Positions 22,742 to 32,288 of a stretch of DNA of 37,810 bases are shown piece after piece. Numbering within the stretch: the stretch's first letter is position 1; every line of letters starts with the position of its first letter. Below the pieces are notes generated by a model. It was not told the origin of the DNA. It ran no database searches and saw nothing but the letters and a program-made list of their open reading frames with translations. Source of the stretch: Candidatus Fermentibacterota bacterium (GTDB lineage: Bacteria; Fermentibacterota; Fermentibacteria; Fermentibacterales; JCC-6); assembly GCA_030609965.1 (NCBI GenBank), contig JAUWSQ010000001.1, positions 1-37,810 of the forward strand, read 5' to 3'. Position numbers and translations under genes: made by a program.

Positions 22742-25146
22742 CAACAGAAAAGAATATCAAACTGATCGAAGTCGTATTCAACAGGCCGCTCTGGCAGTCT
22801 TTCACATACTCAATACCAGCAAGGCTGGCTGGTGGTAACCTTGCAGGATGCAGAGTAGTGGTTCCTTTTGGAACTGGCCGGCTCATCGGTTATGTGTGGG
22901 GATTCACTACCAGAGATCAGGCGAAAACACTGGAAGTAAAACATGTTCTGAACAGGCTTGATGCCAATCCTCTACTTCCTCAATCCATGCTGAAACTCTT
23001 AAGATGGGCAGCTGATTATTACCAGGCACCTCCTGGGATGATGATGGCTGCCGCTCATCCCCCCGGAATCTCAGGTAAAGCGGAAAGGGTGGTAAGCCTG
23101 ACCGGGGAGATCGATCCTGAACACCCATTCAGCAGTCTTCTCCCAATCCGCAGGAATGTTTCCGTGAAGCTTCTCAGAGACAGTATGAACAGTGATTACC
23201 CGCTGGAAAAAGAATTGTCTCTTCTTGAAAATAGTGGAGTTCTCAGGACGATATGGAAGCCTGTTTCCGGTCCTCAGCCGGTCAGAGAAAGAATTATCGA
23301 AGCTGCCGTTGAAGATTCAACGCTGACCAGAAGAGCTGATGCCATGAAGCGTGCGGCTCCCCGTCAGGCTGAGATCCTCCTGTACCTGGCTACCTGTGAA
23401 GGATCGGTTACACGAAGACAGTTAAGAAGAAGCACAGGCGCCACAGACTCATCCCTGAAAGGTCTCATAAAAAAGGGACTTGTGAAGGAATCCTATCGCA
23501 GAAGGTACAGAGAATCTCTTATCAGAACCGATATTGAGAAGGAAAAAGATATTCCTGTGCTTTCCGAAGCTCAGGAGAATGCCCTGAAAGATATTATTGA
23601 CAACCTTGATCGCAACGAGGTGTTCCTTATTCACGGTGTTACCGGAAGCGGCAAAACGGAAGTCTACCTCAGGGCAATATCCGAGGTTATTTCAGGAGGC
23701 CGGACAGCCCTCGTTCTGGTTCCCGAAATATCGCTTACTCCCCTGACAGTATCCCGTTTCAGCAGGAGGTTTCCGGGGCTTGTAACGGTTCTCCACAGCG
23801 GGATGACCGGCGGAGAGCGGCTTGACAGCTGGAATCTCGCGAAACTCGGAGAACGAAGAATTGTAATAGGCCCCAGAAGTGCTGTCTTCGCACCGCTTCC
23901 CGATCTGGGAATAATCGTTGTCGATGAAGAACATGACGGCAGCTATAAACAGAATGAACTTCCGAGATACAATTCAAGAGACGTGGCAGTCGTAAGAGGA
24001 TCGATGGAAGGTATTCCGGTACTTCTGGGCTCCGCCAGCCCTTCCATGGAATCGTACGGAAACGCTGTCAATGGAAGGTACAATCTTCTTGAACTGGAGA
24101 GCCGGATTGATGGTATTCCGATGCCTTCCACTACCCTGGTAGACGAGGGAAGCATGCATCACCCTCTACTTTCGGATGAACTGCTGAAAGGTATCGGTTG
24201 CAGAACCGCAAAGGGAGAACAGAGTATCATCCTCATCAACCGTAGGGGTTTCTCTCCCACTCAGATGTGCAGAAACTGCGGACACAGGGAGGAATGCCCC
24301 AACTGTGGAGTAACGCTGACTTACCACAGAAAGGGGCAGGTTCTAAGGTGCCATTACTGTAATCACTGGAAAGCTGCAATGCTCAGGTGCCCGCAATGCG
24401 GTTTCGATGAGTTCGCTCATATGGGACCAGGCATACAGAAAGTCGAGGAGCACCTGAGAAAGCTGCTGCCTGAAACCAGGGTGATCAGGATGGATGCCGA
24501 CACGACAAGGGGCAAAGATGCTCACTGGGATATACTGAGCAGGTTTGCACGCGGCGAGGGAGATGTACTTCTGGGCACGCAGATGGTTGCCAAGGGGCAT
24601 GATTTTCCCGGTGTTACTCTTGTTGGGATCATCTCTGCTGATATGGGTCTGGCGTTCCCGGATTTCAGGGCGGCCGAAAGGACTTTTCAGCTGATTCTCC
24701 AGGTTGCCGGCAGAGCGGGCAGGGGAAAGATCCCAGGGGAAGTTATCATTCAAACCCATGATCCAAATAACCCTGTGATAAGGGCAGGGGCGTATCATGA
24801 TTTCGCTGATTTCTGGAAAAGGGAAAGCAGAATCAGAAGAATATTCGGATATCCTCCCTACGGTTATCTTGTTAGGTTCGTCTGGAGCGGGCTTGATAAA
24901 AGCAGAGTTCAGAAAGCGGCAAACGCCTCTGTACGAGGTATCAGCAAAGGAGATGCGTCTATATCAGATGTTCTTGAAGCGGCATTCCCGCGGATTAATA
25001 GAAGATGGAGATGGAGCGCTATCTCAAAATCACCTTCAAGGAATACTCTTGCCCGGATTTCGCGAGAGGTAAGGAAACAATTCGATAAAGTCCCTCATAA
25101 AGGGGTTCGTCTTGAGATCGACGTAGACCCCTACCACCTCCTGTAA
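22738..25146 (+). CDS. priA: Primosomal replication restart helicase PriA
   Basis: 802 residues, full length. It begins with the PriA 3'-end-binding domain (VVFNRPLWQSFTYSIPA...GCRVVVPFGTGRLIGYVWG). Helicase motifs: Walker A GVTGSGKTEVYL near 300-311, DEEH near 394-397, GSASPSMES as motif III, then the zinc-binding insert CRNCGHREECPNC...LRCHYCNH...LRCPQCG (about 510-560; eight cysteines), GTQMVAKGHDFPGV and QVAGRAGRG. PriA reloads the replisome at stalled forks. The GTG start overlaps the amidohydrolase stop (GTGA). The stop codon directly abuts the inverted end of the transposase element. Confidence 0.97.
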   Translation: MTTEKNIKLIEVVFNRPLWQSFTYSIPARLAGGNLAGCRVVVPFGTGRLIGYVWGFTTRDQAKTLEVKHVLNRLDANPLLPQSMLKLLRWAADYYQAPPGMMMAAAHPPGISGKAERVVSLTGEIDPEHPFSSLLPIRRNVSVKLLRDSMNSDYPLEKELSLLENSGVLRTIWKPVSGPQPVRERIIEAAVEDSTLTRRADAMKRAAPRQAEILLYLATCEGSVTRRQLRRSTGATDSSLKGLIKKGLVKESYRRRYRESLIRTDIEKEKDIPVLSEAQENALKDIIDNLDRNEVFLIHGVTGSGKTEVYLRAISEVISGGRTALVLVPEISLTPLTVSRFSRRFPGLVTVLHSGMTGGERLDSWNLAKLGERRIVIGPRSAVFAPLPDLGIIVVDEEHDGSYKQNELPRYNSRDVAVVRGSMEGIPVLLGSASPSMESYGNAVNGRYNLLELESRIDGIPMPSTTLVDEGSMHHPLLSDELLKGIGCRTAKGEQSIILINRRGFSPTQMCRNCGHREECPNCGVTLTYHRKGQVLRCHYCNHWKAAMLRCPQCGFDEFAHMGPGIQKVEEHLRKLLPETRVIRMDADTTRGKDAHWDILSRFARGEGDVLLGTQMVAKGHDFPGVTLVGIISADMGLAFPDFRAAERTFQLILQVAGRAGRGKIPGEVIIQTHDPNNPVIRAGAYHDFADFWKRESRIRRIFGYPPYGYLVRFVWSGLDKSRVQKAANASVRGISKGDASISDVLEAAFPRINRRWRWSAISKSPSRNTLARISREVRKQFDKVPHKGVRLEIDVDPYHLL

Positions 25147-25168
25147 GGGACGTACCACATTTCTTCAA
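25147..25168 (+). repeat. Left inverted end of the RAYT element
   Basis: 22 bases beginning GGGACGTACC, an exact inverted match to 26386-26407. It adjoins the priA stop codon. Confidence 0.85.
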
Positions 25169-25214
25169 CTTATGGGGTAATTTATATATGAATATTAATA
25201 CTCATAGGCAATGC

Positions 25215-26258
25215 TTATTTCTCGGTAATGGGAGTATCTTCACAAGCAGCTTGAATTGCATTTATCATAATCTCATAATCATATTCCGGCTGAAATCTTT
25301 CTGCTGCCGCGTGAACACCCTGGCAACTAAGGTTTAATATTCTGCTTGAATCAACGAGACTCATACCCAATACATTAACAAGTGTATAGCTGATAAATTC
25401 TCTTGCTCTGGATAAAGATCTGGTACGACCTTTTGAAGTTATAGCTCTTCTCCCAATCCCCCATTTGCTTTCAACGAAATCAAAAATCCTTGCTATCGAT
25501 TCATGTTCGTATTTACGGTCCCTGAGATGGTCTTTCTTGCTACAACTTACTTTTCTGTAAATCCTCCGGGCGAAATCCAGATCTCCAAGCAATCTGTATT
25601 GAGAGTATCCCCTCATTTCTTCCTCTGAATCTTCCAGACTTAGTAACCCATTAGCACCAAGAAGAAAGGATCCCTCATCGAATCTACCATCCTGATAAAT
25701 GGTTTCTTCTGGTTCTTCGATTAAATGTATGTATTGTTCAATCTTGTACGTTTTATTTCCAGAAAATGTATTCAGTACTTTAGCGGTATCCTGCCATGGA
25801 TAATAACCGGGATAGATTAATCCTGGATGACCTGTCCAGGGATACATTTTGAGCATTTTGTAATCACTTACCAGTCCACCTTCCAACGGATTTATATGAA
25901 TGTAGCGTATCAGTTTAAGTAAGTATACCTCAGCCTGGATGAGAATTGATTTGTATCTATTTTGAAAAAGATGTCCGACTCGATCGTATTTCTTATTGAA
26001 GTAATTTGCATGACCTGTAAGAAGTTTCTGCATGAATTTAGAAAGAGGGACTTCATTGGTTCTGACAAGCAAATGTATATGATTGGGCATCAATGCCCAC
26101 GCATATATCGATACTCCAGTCTCGGCAACGCATTTCGCCATACGAGAAACGAACTGGGACATGTCTCTATCATCTTTGAAGATGGTTCTTTTCTCGATGC
26201 CTCGAACCATGACGTGATGCACCGCGCTTTTCCAGTCTAACCTGTTTGATCTACTCAT
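25215..26258 (-). CDS. REP-associated tyrosine transposase (Y1_Tnp)
   Basis: 347 residues. The HUH nuclease core is complete: ALMPNHIHLLVR gives His60 and His62 of the metal site, and RYIHINPLEGGLV carries the likely catalytic Tyr119. The opening SRSNRLDWKSAVHHVMVRG and FQNRYKSILI stretches are typical of this family. A C-terminal extension (~230-340) has a DnaA-like or helix-turn-helix pattern (VESKWGIG, LSRAREFISYTLVNVLGMSLVDSSRILNLS). These enzymes nick single-stranded DNA at hairpin ends and mobilise short repeats. The gene appears intact. Its start has no obvious ribosome-binding site. The flanking inverted repeats are its probable substrate. Confidence 0.92.
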   Translation of the reverse strand: MSRSNRLDWKSAVHHVMVRGIEKRTIFKDDRDMSQFVSRMAKCVAETGVSIYAWALMPNHIHLLVRTNEVPLSKFMQKLLTGHANYFNKKYDRVGHLFQNRYKSILIQAEVYLLKLIRYIHINPLEGGLVSDYKMLKMYPWTGHPGLIYPGYYPWQDTAKVLNTFSGNKTYKIEQYIHLIEEPEETIYQDGRFDEGSFLLGANGLLSLEDSEEEMRGYSQYRLLGDLDFARRIYRKVSCSKKDHLRDRKYEHESIARIFDFVESKWGIGRRAITSKGRTRSLSRAREFISYTLVNVLGMSLVDSSRILNLSCQGVHAAAERFQPEYDYEIMINAIQAACEDTPITEK

Positions 26259-26385
26259 AGCATTAATAGTGTATGCACTTTTGATAAGTATTTCAAGTGC
26301 AGAAAAATATTACAGCAAAATAGAAATATAAATAGTGGTATTATGTCGAAATAATAATGATTGGACTGATATCAAGTCAAATTAC

Positions 26386-26407
26386 TTGAAGAAATGTGGT
26401 ACGTCCC
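26386..26407 (-). repeat. Right inverted end of the RAYT element
   Basis: 22 bases ending GGTACGTCCC, an exact inverted match to 25147-25168. It lies next to the TAG of the prenyl-synthase-like gene. Confidence 0.85.
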
Positions 26408-27190
26408 CTAGAGGAAGTCTGATAAGTACATTATTGAGTTGAATAATACTGCGTTAGGTTTATGGCCTGCTATTGTCTCTGCCTGTTCAATTAAAGTCCT
26501 TGCCTGAAAATCAAGATTTCTTCTCTCATTCCTGTCTTCGCTGTGTTGTGCTTTCCTTACAAGGAACTTCGCCCGTCCTGCAAGAACACCTATCTGCGCC
26601 GCATCATCAAGCATCATATCCGATGCCCCTGTTAGAAGCGCCCCGCCGTGTGAGGCGAACCTGGCCAGCTGACCGCTGTACAGTTCTGACAGTGACCGTC
26701 CGTCGGGAACTACCGTTTCCAAACCATCCGCACAATCGACTTCCATGGATAGTCCTGTGAGCATCCCACGGGCTCCCATAGCCTTAACGGCTTCCGAAAC
26801 CAGCCTTGCGGAGTGCATGCCACCGTTTCCTGCAAGATACTCTATAGCGAGCGCAATAAGCCCGTCACCGGTCAGAATTGCCAGCGTGTCATCCATCTCC
26901 TCAAATAATCGAGGCAGCCTGTCAAACACTCCGGTAAAACTACTTGTTTCAAGATGGACTGTGATGCCTGCGCGAAGCATGAGGGCGGCAATTGCGGCAG
27001 GCATGCCTGAGCGCTCGGTGGAGCCGCACCACCTTGATGAGGCACAGGCAAGAAGACTTAATTCAAGATTGTAATTATGATCAACACAGGAATGCAAAGC
27101 ATTCTGGAAAGCACTGGGCATATTCTGCGCGGATTCTCCGATAACTGAGTGTACCGTATCGACAAGTTCCTGTTTGAGCTTATCCAGCAC
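26408..27190 (-). CDS. Degenerate polyprenyl-synthase-like protein
   Basis: 260 residues, GTG start two bases after cdaA's stop. Its layout follows short-chain prenyl diphosphate synthases (IspA/FPP-GGPP type): LAILTGDGLIALAIEYLAG aligns with their AILAGDALLTLAFELLA, MGARGMLTGLSMEVDCAD with GMVGGQxxDL, and LSELYSGQLARFASHGGALLTGASD with LHRLKTGALIRASVxLGAL. Yet the catalytic features are lost: no GGKRxRP at the start, HLETSSF where the first Asp-rich motif (HDDLPxMDDD) belongs, and GVLAGRAKFLV instead of the second (FQIxDDxLD). Without these it cannot bind Mg-diphosphate normally, so it is probably a pseudoenzyme. Homology is inferred by eye. Confidence 0.6.
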   Translation of the reverse strand: MLDKLKQELVDTVHSVIGESAQNMPSAFQNALHSCVDHNYNLELSLLACASSRWCGSTERSGMPAAIAALMLRAGITVHLETSSFTGVFDRLPRLFEEMDDTLAILTGDGLIALAIEYLAGNGGMHSARLVSEAVKAMGARGMLTGLSMEVDCADGLETVVPDGRSLSELYSGQLARFASHGGALLTGASDMMLDDAAQIGVLAGRAKFLVRKAQHSEDRNERRNLDFQARTLIEQAETIAGHKPNAVLFNSIMYLSDFL

Positions 27191-27192
27191 TG

Positions 27193-28005
27193 TTAATTCT
27201 CTTCTCGTTTCGAAGTAAGCTCTACGAGTCTATTACCGAACTCATCCAGTACGATGGCCTCTTCAAGAATTCCATCATGGGCAATGCTGAAATTACCTGT
27301 TTCCTCGCTTACTACAACAGCGATAGCATCGGAAACTTCAGTTACCCCTATAGCAGCTCTGTGGCGTGTTCCAAGTGCGGGTCTTGGTTTGTTCGCCCTG
27401 GACCTTCCAAAGAAAGTCTTGCGCGAAAGAGGAAGGATTGCCCTGGCACCTACAATACGTCCGTTATTAATAATTATAGCACCGTCATGGAGAACACCCG
27501 GGGGCTGCAGAAGCGAAGCAAGTACAGGAGGATCGATCTTGAGCTTATCGAGCATGACAGGATCACCGTAGATACTCTCAAGAGATTCCTCTCCTTCCAT
27601 TACAAACAACCCGCCAAGTCGGAGTTTTCTAAGTAAAACACAGGATTCAACGAGTGATTCAATTTCACTCTGCTCTATGATATCAGGATGGCCAATGAAT
27701 TTTCTCAGATTGCGCCCCATTGTGCCCAGTAGATCCTTGATCTCCTCATGGAAGATAACCACCACGGCTATGAACAGAATAGGTGTCAGAAGCTGAAGCA
27801 GGTAATTGAATGTAAAGAATCCCAATCCCCCCAGTATGTTTGCGAAGACTATTATGATACTGAACATCAGGATTACAGGCATGGCAGGGGTTCTCCAGAG
27901 GTACTTCAGAAGCAGTTTTGCGACGATGGCGATAATAAGAATGTTCGCAAGCTGGGCAAGCCAGAATCCGCTGATAATGGAGTGTCCCAGTGGCTGTATC
28001 ATCAT
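27193..28005 (-). CDS. cdaA: Diadenylate cyclase CdaA
   Basis: 270 residues. Three N-terminal membrane helices (~12-32, 41-60, 66-85) precede a DisA_N cyclase domain. Catalytic motifs are intact: DGA at 174-176 (LHDGAIII) and RHR in LGTRHRAAIGVTE at 212-224. It makes cyclic di-AMP from two ATP; the messenger controls potassium and osmotic balance and cell-wall homeostasis in other bacteria. A basic insertion (RKTFFGRSRANKPRPA, ~195-210) lies just before RHR, where the usual protein is shorter. Its ATG overlaps the folP stop by four bases. The usual neighbour ybbR (cdaR) is absent. Confidence 0.93.
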   Translation of the reverse strand: MMIQPLGHSIISGFWLAQLANILIIAIVAKLLLKYLWRTPAMPVILMFSIIIVFANILGGLGFFTFNYLLQLLTPILFIAVVVIFHEEIKDLLGTMGRNLRKFIGHPDIIEQSEIESLVESCVLLRKLRLGGLFVMEGEESLESIYGDPVMLDKLKIDPPVLASLLQPPGVLHDGAIIINNGRIVGARAILPLSRKTFFGRSRANKPRPALGTRHRAAIGVTEVSDAIAVVVSEETGNFSIAHDGILEEAIVLDEFGNRLVELTSKREEN

Positions 28006-29198
28006 ATTCTCTGTCCGAACTCCCTCGAGACTTTCAGCACCTGTACCGTTCCCTCAACATCATGAACCCTCATGATATCCGCATGATTGGAAGATAGTGC
28101 AGTAACAGCGTGCGTACCAGCTTCAAGTGCAGAGGGGTTCCTGATTCCGGTCAGCATACCAATAAAACTCTTTCGAGAGTGTCCCAGAAGAACTCTGCAG
28201 CCCAGCCATTTGAATTCCGCAAGTCTTGAGATGAGCTGAACATTATCTTCGGGTCTTTTACCGAAGCCTATGCCGGGATCGATTATGATACGCTCTATTG
28301 AGATCCCTGAATCAGCAGCAGCAGTAATCTTTTTCTGAAAGAATGAATAGATTTCTTCCACAACATCAGAGTATAGCGGGTTATTCTGCATAGTCTCAGG
28401 TTTTCCCTGCATATGCATCAGAACTACAGGGACATCCGCATTCGCTACCACTTCGGGCATTGCCGGGTCGGACAGGGCTGTTACATCGTTTATCATCTCA
28501 GCTCCAGCTGAGAGAACAGCATCGGCAACCTCTGAACTGGCTGTATCGACGGAGATAACAGCTCTGCAGTCAGCTTTCAGCCTTTCCACAACGGGAAGCA
28601 GCCGCTCCAGCTGAAGGGCTGGTGGGACGGGCAGTGAACCGGGTCTGGTGGATTCCGCCCCGATATCTATGATGTCCGCTCCCTGAGTTGTCATTGATCT
28701 GGCATGCGCTATCGCTGTTTCGGTATTCAGAAACTTCCCGCCATCACTGAAAGAATCGGAGGTCAAGTTCAGAATGCCCATTATCAGTGGTCGTCTGCTG
28801 AAATCGAGCACTTTACCGCGGGTCACTATTCTTTCCGGCAGATAGGGAGAATCTTTAAGTGCAGCTCTTAGTTCATTTGCAAGCTCCGGGAGACCAAATG
28901 GCTGTCCGGAAAGCGATTCGCACCCGCGCTCTATCTGTTTGGGCGTCCCTACGATCAGCGCCCTGGTCTCAATTGTTCTGCAGGAAACCGATTCCCTGGA
29001 TACAATTGCGTCCGCTCCACCAGATAGCATGCATTGCTTAAGAATATTCGCAGCAGTTACGGGCAATAATCCTGTGGAATAAATGGATATTCTGCATCTC
29101 TTTGACAACCTGTCCCAGGTAACAGGGTCTGCGCCTATGAAGCTCAATTCTCTACGCCATTGATCATCGCTTGAAATATGGAGTTTCCTGATTCTCAT
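28002..29198 (-). CDS. folP: Dihydropteroate synthase with N-terminal extension
   Basis: 398 residues, about 120 more than the standard enzyme. The core starts near 138 with LIMGILNLTSDSFSDGG, then IDIGAESTRPGS, ISVDTASSEVADAVLSAGAEMINDV, VLMHMQGKPETMQ, IDPGIGFGKRPEDN and LLGHSRKSF, all standard pterin and p-aminobenzoate site motifs. It joins the pterin pyrophosphate to p-aminobenzoate in folate synthesis. The first ~125 residues form a separate domain found in some DHPS of other phyla, role unknown. It overlaps folE by one base (TGATG) and cdaA by four. Confidence 0.95.
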   Translation of the reverse strand: MRIRKLHISSDDQWRRELSFIGADPVTWDRLSKRCRISIYSTGLLPVTAANILKQCMLSGGADAIVSRESVSCRTIETRALIVGTPKQIERGCESLSGQPFGLPELANELRAALKDSPYLPERIVTRGKVLDFSRRPLIMGILNLTSDSFSDGGKFLNTETAIAHARSMTTQGADIIDIGAESTRPGSLPVPPALQLERLLPVVERLKADCRAVISVDTASSEVADAVLSAGAEMINDVTALSDPAMPEVVANADVPVVLMHMQGKPETMQNNPLYSDVVEEIYSFFQKKITAAADSGISIERIIIDPGIGFGKRPEDNVQLISRLAEFKWLGCRVLLGHSRKSFIGMLTGIRNPSALEAGTHAVTALSSNHADIMRVHDVEGTVQVLKVSREFGQRI

Positions 29199-29770
29199 CA
29201 GGTGACTCTAATCGCTCTTCCAATTAGGGATAGTGCTTCGGTCCTTGTTTCAAGCTTCTTCAGGTAGCCGCGCATAGCAGATGTGACAATTCTTGAATCA
29301 CGTTTTTTAACGCCGCGCATTGCGAGGCACATATGCTCAGCTTCCATTACGACCATGACGCCTTTAGCAGATAGTTCTGCCATAAGTCTATCGGCTATTT
29401 CGGTGGTAAGCCTCTCCTGAATTGTCGGTCTTGCAGCCATGGTTTCAACCATCTCAACTATCGATGACAATCCTGCTATTCGATCGTTCGCGGGAAGATA
29501 GACAATATCACACCTGCCGATGAAGGGAAGCAGATGATGTTCGCACATGGATGAAAAACTGATGTCCTTCACTATGATCATTTCGTTCTGACCTTTACAG
29601 GACATGGTCTTGACCGGCACGATCTCGTCGGGGTTCAGACCTCGGCACAACTCGGCCATTGACCTGGATACGCGGTAAGGAGTCTCCTTCAGACCTTCTC
29701 TGTCAGGATTCTCCCCCACTCCCTCCAGCATCAGCCTCACTCCCTGCTCTATTTTCTTCAGATCCATCAT
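29198..29770 (-). CDS. folE: GTP cyclohydrolase I
   Basis: 190 residues from the ATG at 29770, chosen because GAGGAAG lies upstream and this matches the usual length; the longer frame from 29884 would add 38 residues that are out-of-frame ftsH sequence. Zinc and active-site residues: Cys76 and His78-His79 in SMCEHHLLPF, His146 and Cys148 in EAEHMCLAMRGV; also ERLTTEIADRL and SRIVTSAMRG. It converts GTP to dihydroneopterin triphosphate, the first folate step, two reactions upstream of pterin activation. It overlaps the ftsH 3' end by 68 bases and folP by one. Confidence 0.96.
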   Translation of the reverse strand: MMDLKKIEQGVRLMLEGVGENPDREGLKETPYRVSRSMAELCRGLNPDEIVPVKTMSCKGQNEMIIVKDISFSSMCEHHLLPFIGRCDIVYLPANDRIAGLSSIVEMVETMAARPTIQERLTTEIADRLMAELSAKGVMVVMEAEHMCLAMRGVKKRDSRIVTSAMRGYLKKLETRTEALSLIGRAIRVT

Positions 29771-31739
29771 TTTCACGGACTTCCTCTTCTTGTTCAGGAT
29801 CATCATCGGAAGAATCGGTTGTTTCCCTAATCTCTGAAATGGTTTGAATGGAGGGTATAGGATCCATATCAGGGCGCAGTTCACTGAACATGGTGTTTAT
29901 CTCGCTGCTTGAAATCGTTTCCTTTTCAAGAAGCTGTTCAGCTATTCTTTCTACGATGTCCCGGTTGTTATTCAGTATTTCAAGTGCAACATCGTACGCT
30001 TCCTCAACGATCCTCTTAACCTCCGAGTCTATCACCCTGGCTGTATGCTCACTGTAATCCCTGGTCTTGTTAAATTCCCTTCCAAGGAAGATCATGTCTC
30101 CGGATTCCGCGTGCGAGACTGGACCGAGTTCCTCGCTCATTCCCCATTCACAGACCATTTTCCTCGCGAGTTCGGTTGATTTTTCCAGATCATTCCCTGC
30201 TCCCGTACTCAGCGTTTCAAGAAAGAGATTCTCAGAAGCCCTGCCCCCCATCAGTGTGGCGAGCATACTGACAAGCTTCTTTTCAGTGTAGTTATACCGG
30301 TCATCGGATGGGAGAAAACTGGTCACACCCATAGCCATTCCCCTGGGAACTATTGTGATTTTATGAATCGGATCCGATTCAGGGACGAAAATGCCCACTA
30401 CAGCATGTCCGCTCTCATGGTAGGCGGTGCACTTCTTCTGGTCAGGGCTGATAATGAGACTCTTACGTTCCAGCCCGAGTATTATGCGGTCAACCGCATA
30501 GTCGAAATCTTCCTGTTCGACTTTCTTTGCACCTCGTCTTGCCGCCCTTAGAGCTGCCTCATTGGCCAGGCTTTCAAGGTCTGCACCGCTGAAACCGGGA
30601 GTACTTCTTGCAACCTTTTCAAGGCTGACCTTCGCATCAACCGGCATTTTGCGTGTGTGTACTTTCAGGATGGCCTCTCGACCCTTAACATCAGGCATGC
30701 TGACGACAATCCGTCTATCGAATCTGCCCGGCCGCATAAGTGCAGGGTCAAGAACATCGGGGCGGTTTGTCGCTGCCATTACAATAACCCCGGCATTCTC
30801 CTCGAAGCCGTCCATCTCTACAAGAAGGGCATTGAGGGTCTGTTCCCTTTCGTCGTGTCCACCTCCGAGCCCGGCTCCCCTGTGTCTTCCAACCGCATCT
30901 ATCTCATCAATGAAAATAATGCACGGTGCCTTGGCTTTTCCCTGTACAAAAAGGTCTCTGACCCTGCTGGCGCCTACTCCTACAAACATTTCTACAAAAT
31001 CGGAACCGCTCATTGAATAGAATGGTACTTTTGCTTCGCCAGCGACGGCTTTCGCAAGAAGGGTTTTACCCGTTCCAGGTCTTCCGACAAGCAGCACACC
31101 CTTGGGAACCTTTCCACCCAGACGACGAAATTTATCCGGCTTGCTTAGAAATTCAATAACTTCGAGCAGTTCAGCTTTTGCCTCGTCCGCTCCGGCTACA
31201 TCTTCAAACGTAACCTGAGGTTTGTCGCTGGAAAAGAGCCTGGCTCTGCTTTTACCGAATGAGAATGCCTTGCCGCCCCCGCCAGCCTTTCTCATGAAAT
31301 AGATGAAGAAACCGATCAGAAGCAGGAAAGGGATGAAGGAGAGAATCTGAGCGAGCAGTTCGTTTGGAGGTTTGGCTGTTACGAGCACATTATGAGCTGC
31401 CAGTGAATCAAGTACCCCGGTATTCTCAAAAGGAATGAAACTTACGAAACCGCTGTATTCAACCCCATCCTTCACGACAGGGAAAGTGAATTCCCCCTTA
31501 ATTGATCCGCCGGTTTCTATGACGACTGATTCCACCTTGTCACGGCTGATATAGTCCATCAGACCGGAATCACCGGAGTAAGGTATTTCAATGCTGTCAG
31601 TACCGGTATCGAAAATCCGGAAAACTGTGAACGCTATCAGTGCCATCAGCAGCCACATAGTAAGTGTTTTAACAGAGCAGCCTGAAGTTAATGGCTGCAG
31701 AGGCAATTTGCCTGGTTTTCGTTTATCATCCTGGTTCAT
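29703..31739 (-). CDS. ftsH: ATP-dependent zinc metalloprotease FtsH
   Basis: 678 residues. Two membrane helices (~25-41 and ~133-149) flank a periplasmic domain. AAA module: Walker A GRPGTGKT at 219-226 (Arg where Pro is usual), Walker B IIFIDE at 274-279, second region of homology [21 protein letters not shown] at ~323-343. The zinc site is HESGH at 441-445 (usually HEAGH), with the distal Asp in [13 protein letters not shown]. The C-terminal ~50 residues are very acidic and low complexity ([11 protein letters not shown]...GGSGGES) and carry the folE ribosome-binding site and start in another frame. It degrades membrane and regulatory proteins. Confidence 0.97.
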   Translation of the reverse strand: MNQDDKRKPGKLPLQPLTSGCSVKTLTMWLLMALIAFTVFRIFDTGTDSIEIPYSGDSGLMDYISRDKVESVVIETGGSIKGEFTFPVVKDGVEYSGFVSFIPFENTGVLDSLAAHNVLVTAKPPNELLAQILSFIPFLLLIGFFIYFMRKAGGGGKAFSFGKSRARLFSSDKPQVTFEDVAGADEAKAELLEVIEFLSKPDKFRRLGGKVPKGVLLVGRPGTGKTLLAKAVAGEAKVPFYSMSGSDFVEMFVGVGASRVRDLFVQGKAKAPCIIFIDEIDAVGRHRGAGLGGGHDEREQTLNALLVEMDGFEENAGVIVMAATNRPDVLDPALMRPGRFDRRIVVSMPDVKGREAILKVHTRKMPVDAKVSLEKVARSTPGFSGADLESLANEAALRAARRGAKKVEQEDFDYAVDRIILGLERKSLIISPDQKKCTAYHESGHAVVGIFVPESDPIHKITIVPRGMAMGVTSFLPSDDRYNYTEKKLVSMLATLMGGRASENLFLETLSTGAGNDLEKSTELARKMVCEWGMSEELGPVSHAESGDMIFLGREFNKTRDYSEHTARVIDSEVKRIVEEAYDVALEILNNNRDIVERIAEQLLEKETISSSEINTMFSELRPDMDPIPSIQTISEIRETTDSSDDDPEQEEEVRENDGSEENRAGSEADAGGSGGES

Positions 31740-31760
31740 GAAACTCCCGGTTTTAAATCT

Positions 31761-32288
31761 TTAATCTGTAAGTGCTACAATATCGGGAAGATTGCGGCCA
31801 AATCCCCCCGGACTGTCCAGCCCGTATCCGAATACAAACCTGTCAGGAATGCTGAATACGCATTCGTGTACATCCACATCAACCTGCCGCCTGGCCTTTT
31901 TATCAAGCAGTACAACCGTACGAAGGGAGGCTGGATTTCTTGATCTAATCAGGTTTTGAATATACGCCAGTGTAAGTCCTGTGTCTACAATATCCTCCAC
32001 CAGGAGGACATCCCGGCCTGAAAGCGGAAGGGTCGTATCAAGGGTAAGACGAACCTCTCCAGACGATTCAGTCTGCTCCCCGTAGCTTGCCGCACCAAGG
32101 AACTCGATCTGCAGATCAACATCCATACTCCGGACAAGGTCGGCTGCGAACATGAAACCACCCTTGAGTAGTGGAATAACAACAATCCTTTTACCAGCGT
32201 ATATCTCTGTAAGCTCCGATCCGAGTTTACTTATGCCTTCCTGAATGCGAACCGAGGAGATAAGCACGTCCCAGTCATTGCTCTTCAA
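31761..32288 (-). CDS. hpt: Hypoxanthine phosphoribosyltransferase
   Basis: 175 residues. The PRPP-binding motif VLLVEDIVDTGLTL is at ~94-107, LKGGFMFAADL at 41-51 forms the PPi loop, and RFVFGYGLDSPGGFGRNLPDI ends the protein as in bacterial HPRTs. It salvages hypoxanthine and guanine into IMP and GMP using PRPP. The start is TTG, overlapping the tilS stop (TTGA). The tilS-hpt-ftsH order is widely conserved in bacteria; ftsH follows after 21 bases. Confidence 0.95.
   Translation of the reverse strand: MKSNDWDVLISSVRIQEGISKLGSELTEIYAGKRIVVIPLLKGGFMFAADLVRSMDVDLQIEFLGAASYGEQTESSGEVRLTLDTTLPLSGRDVLLVEDIVDTGLTLAYIQNLIRSRNPASLRTVVLLDKKARRQVDVDVHECVFSIPDRFVFGYGLDSPGGFGRNLPDIVALTD

Larger units (their letters stand above)
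25147..26407 (-). mobile_element. RAYT-type transposase element with 22-bp inverted ends
   Basis: A 1.26-kb segment bounded by 22-bp perfect inverted repeats: left 25147-25168 starts GGGACGTACCACATTTC, right 26386-26407 is its exact reverse complement. With one mismatch the match runs a few bases further out. It contains one gene, the tyrosine transposase. The left end starts on the base after priA's TAA; the right end stops one base before the TAG of the convergent gene at 26408. No target duplication is evident. Confidence 0.75.

Noticed and set aside
26408..27190. Calling the gene ispA
   Set aside because: Both Asp-rich catalytic motifs and the GGKRxRP motif are absent.
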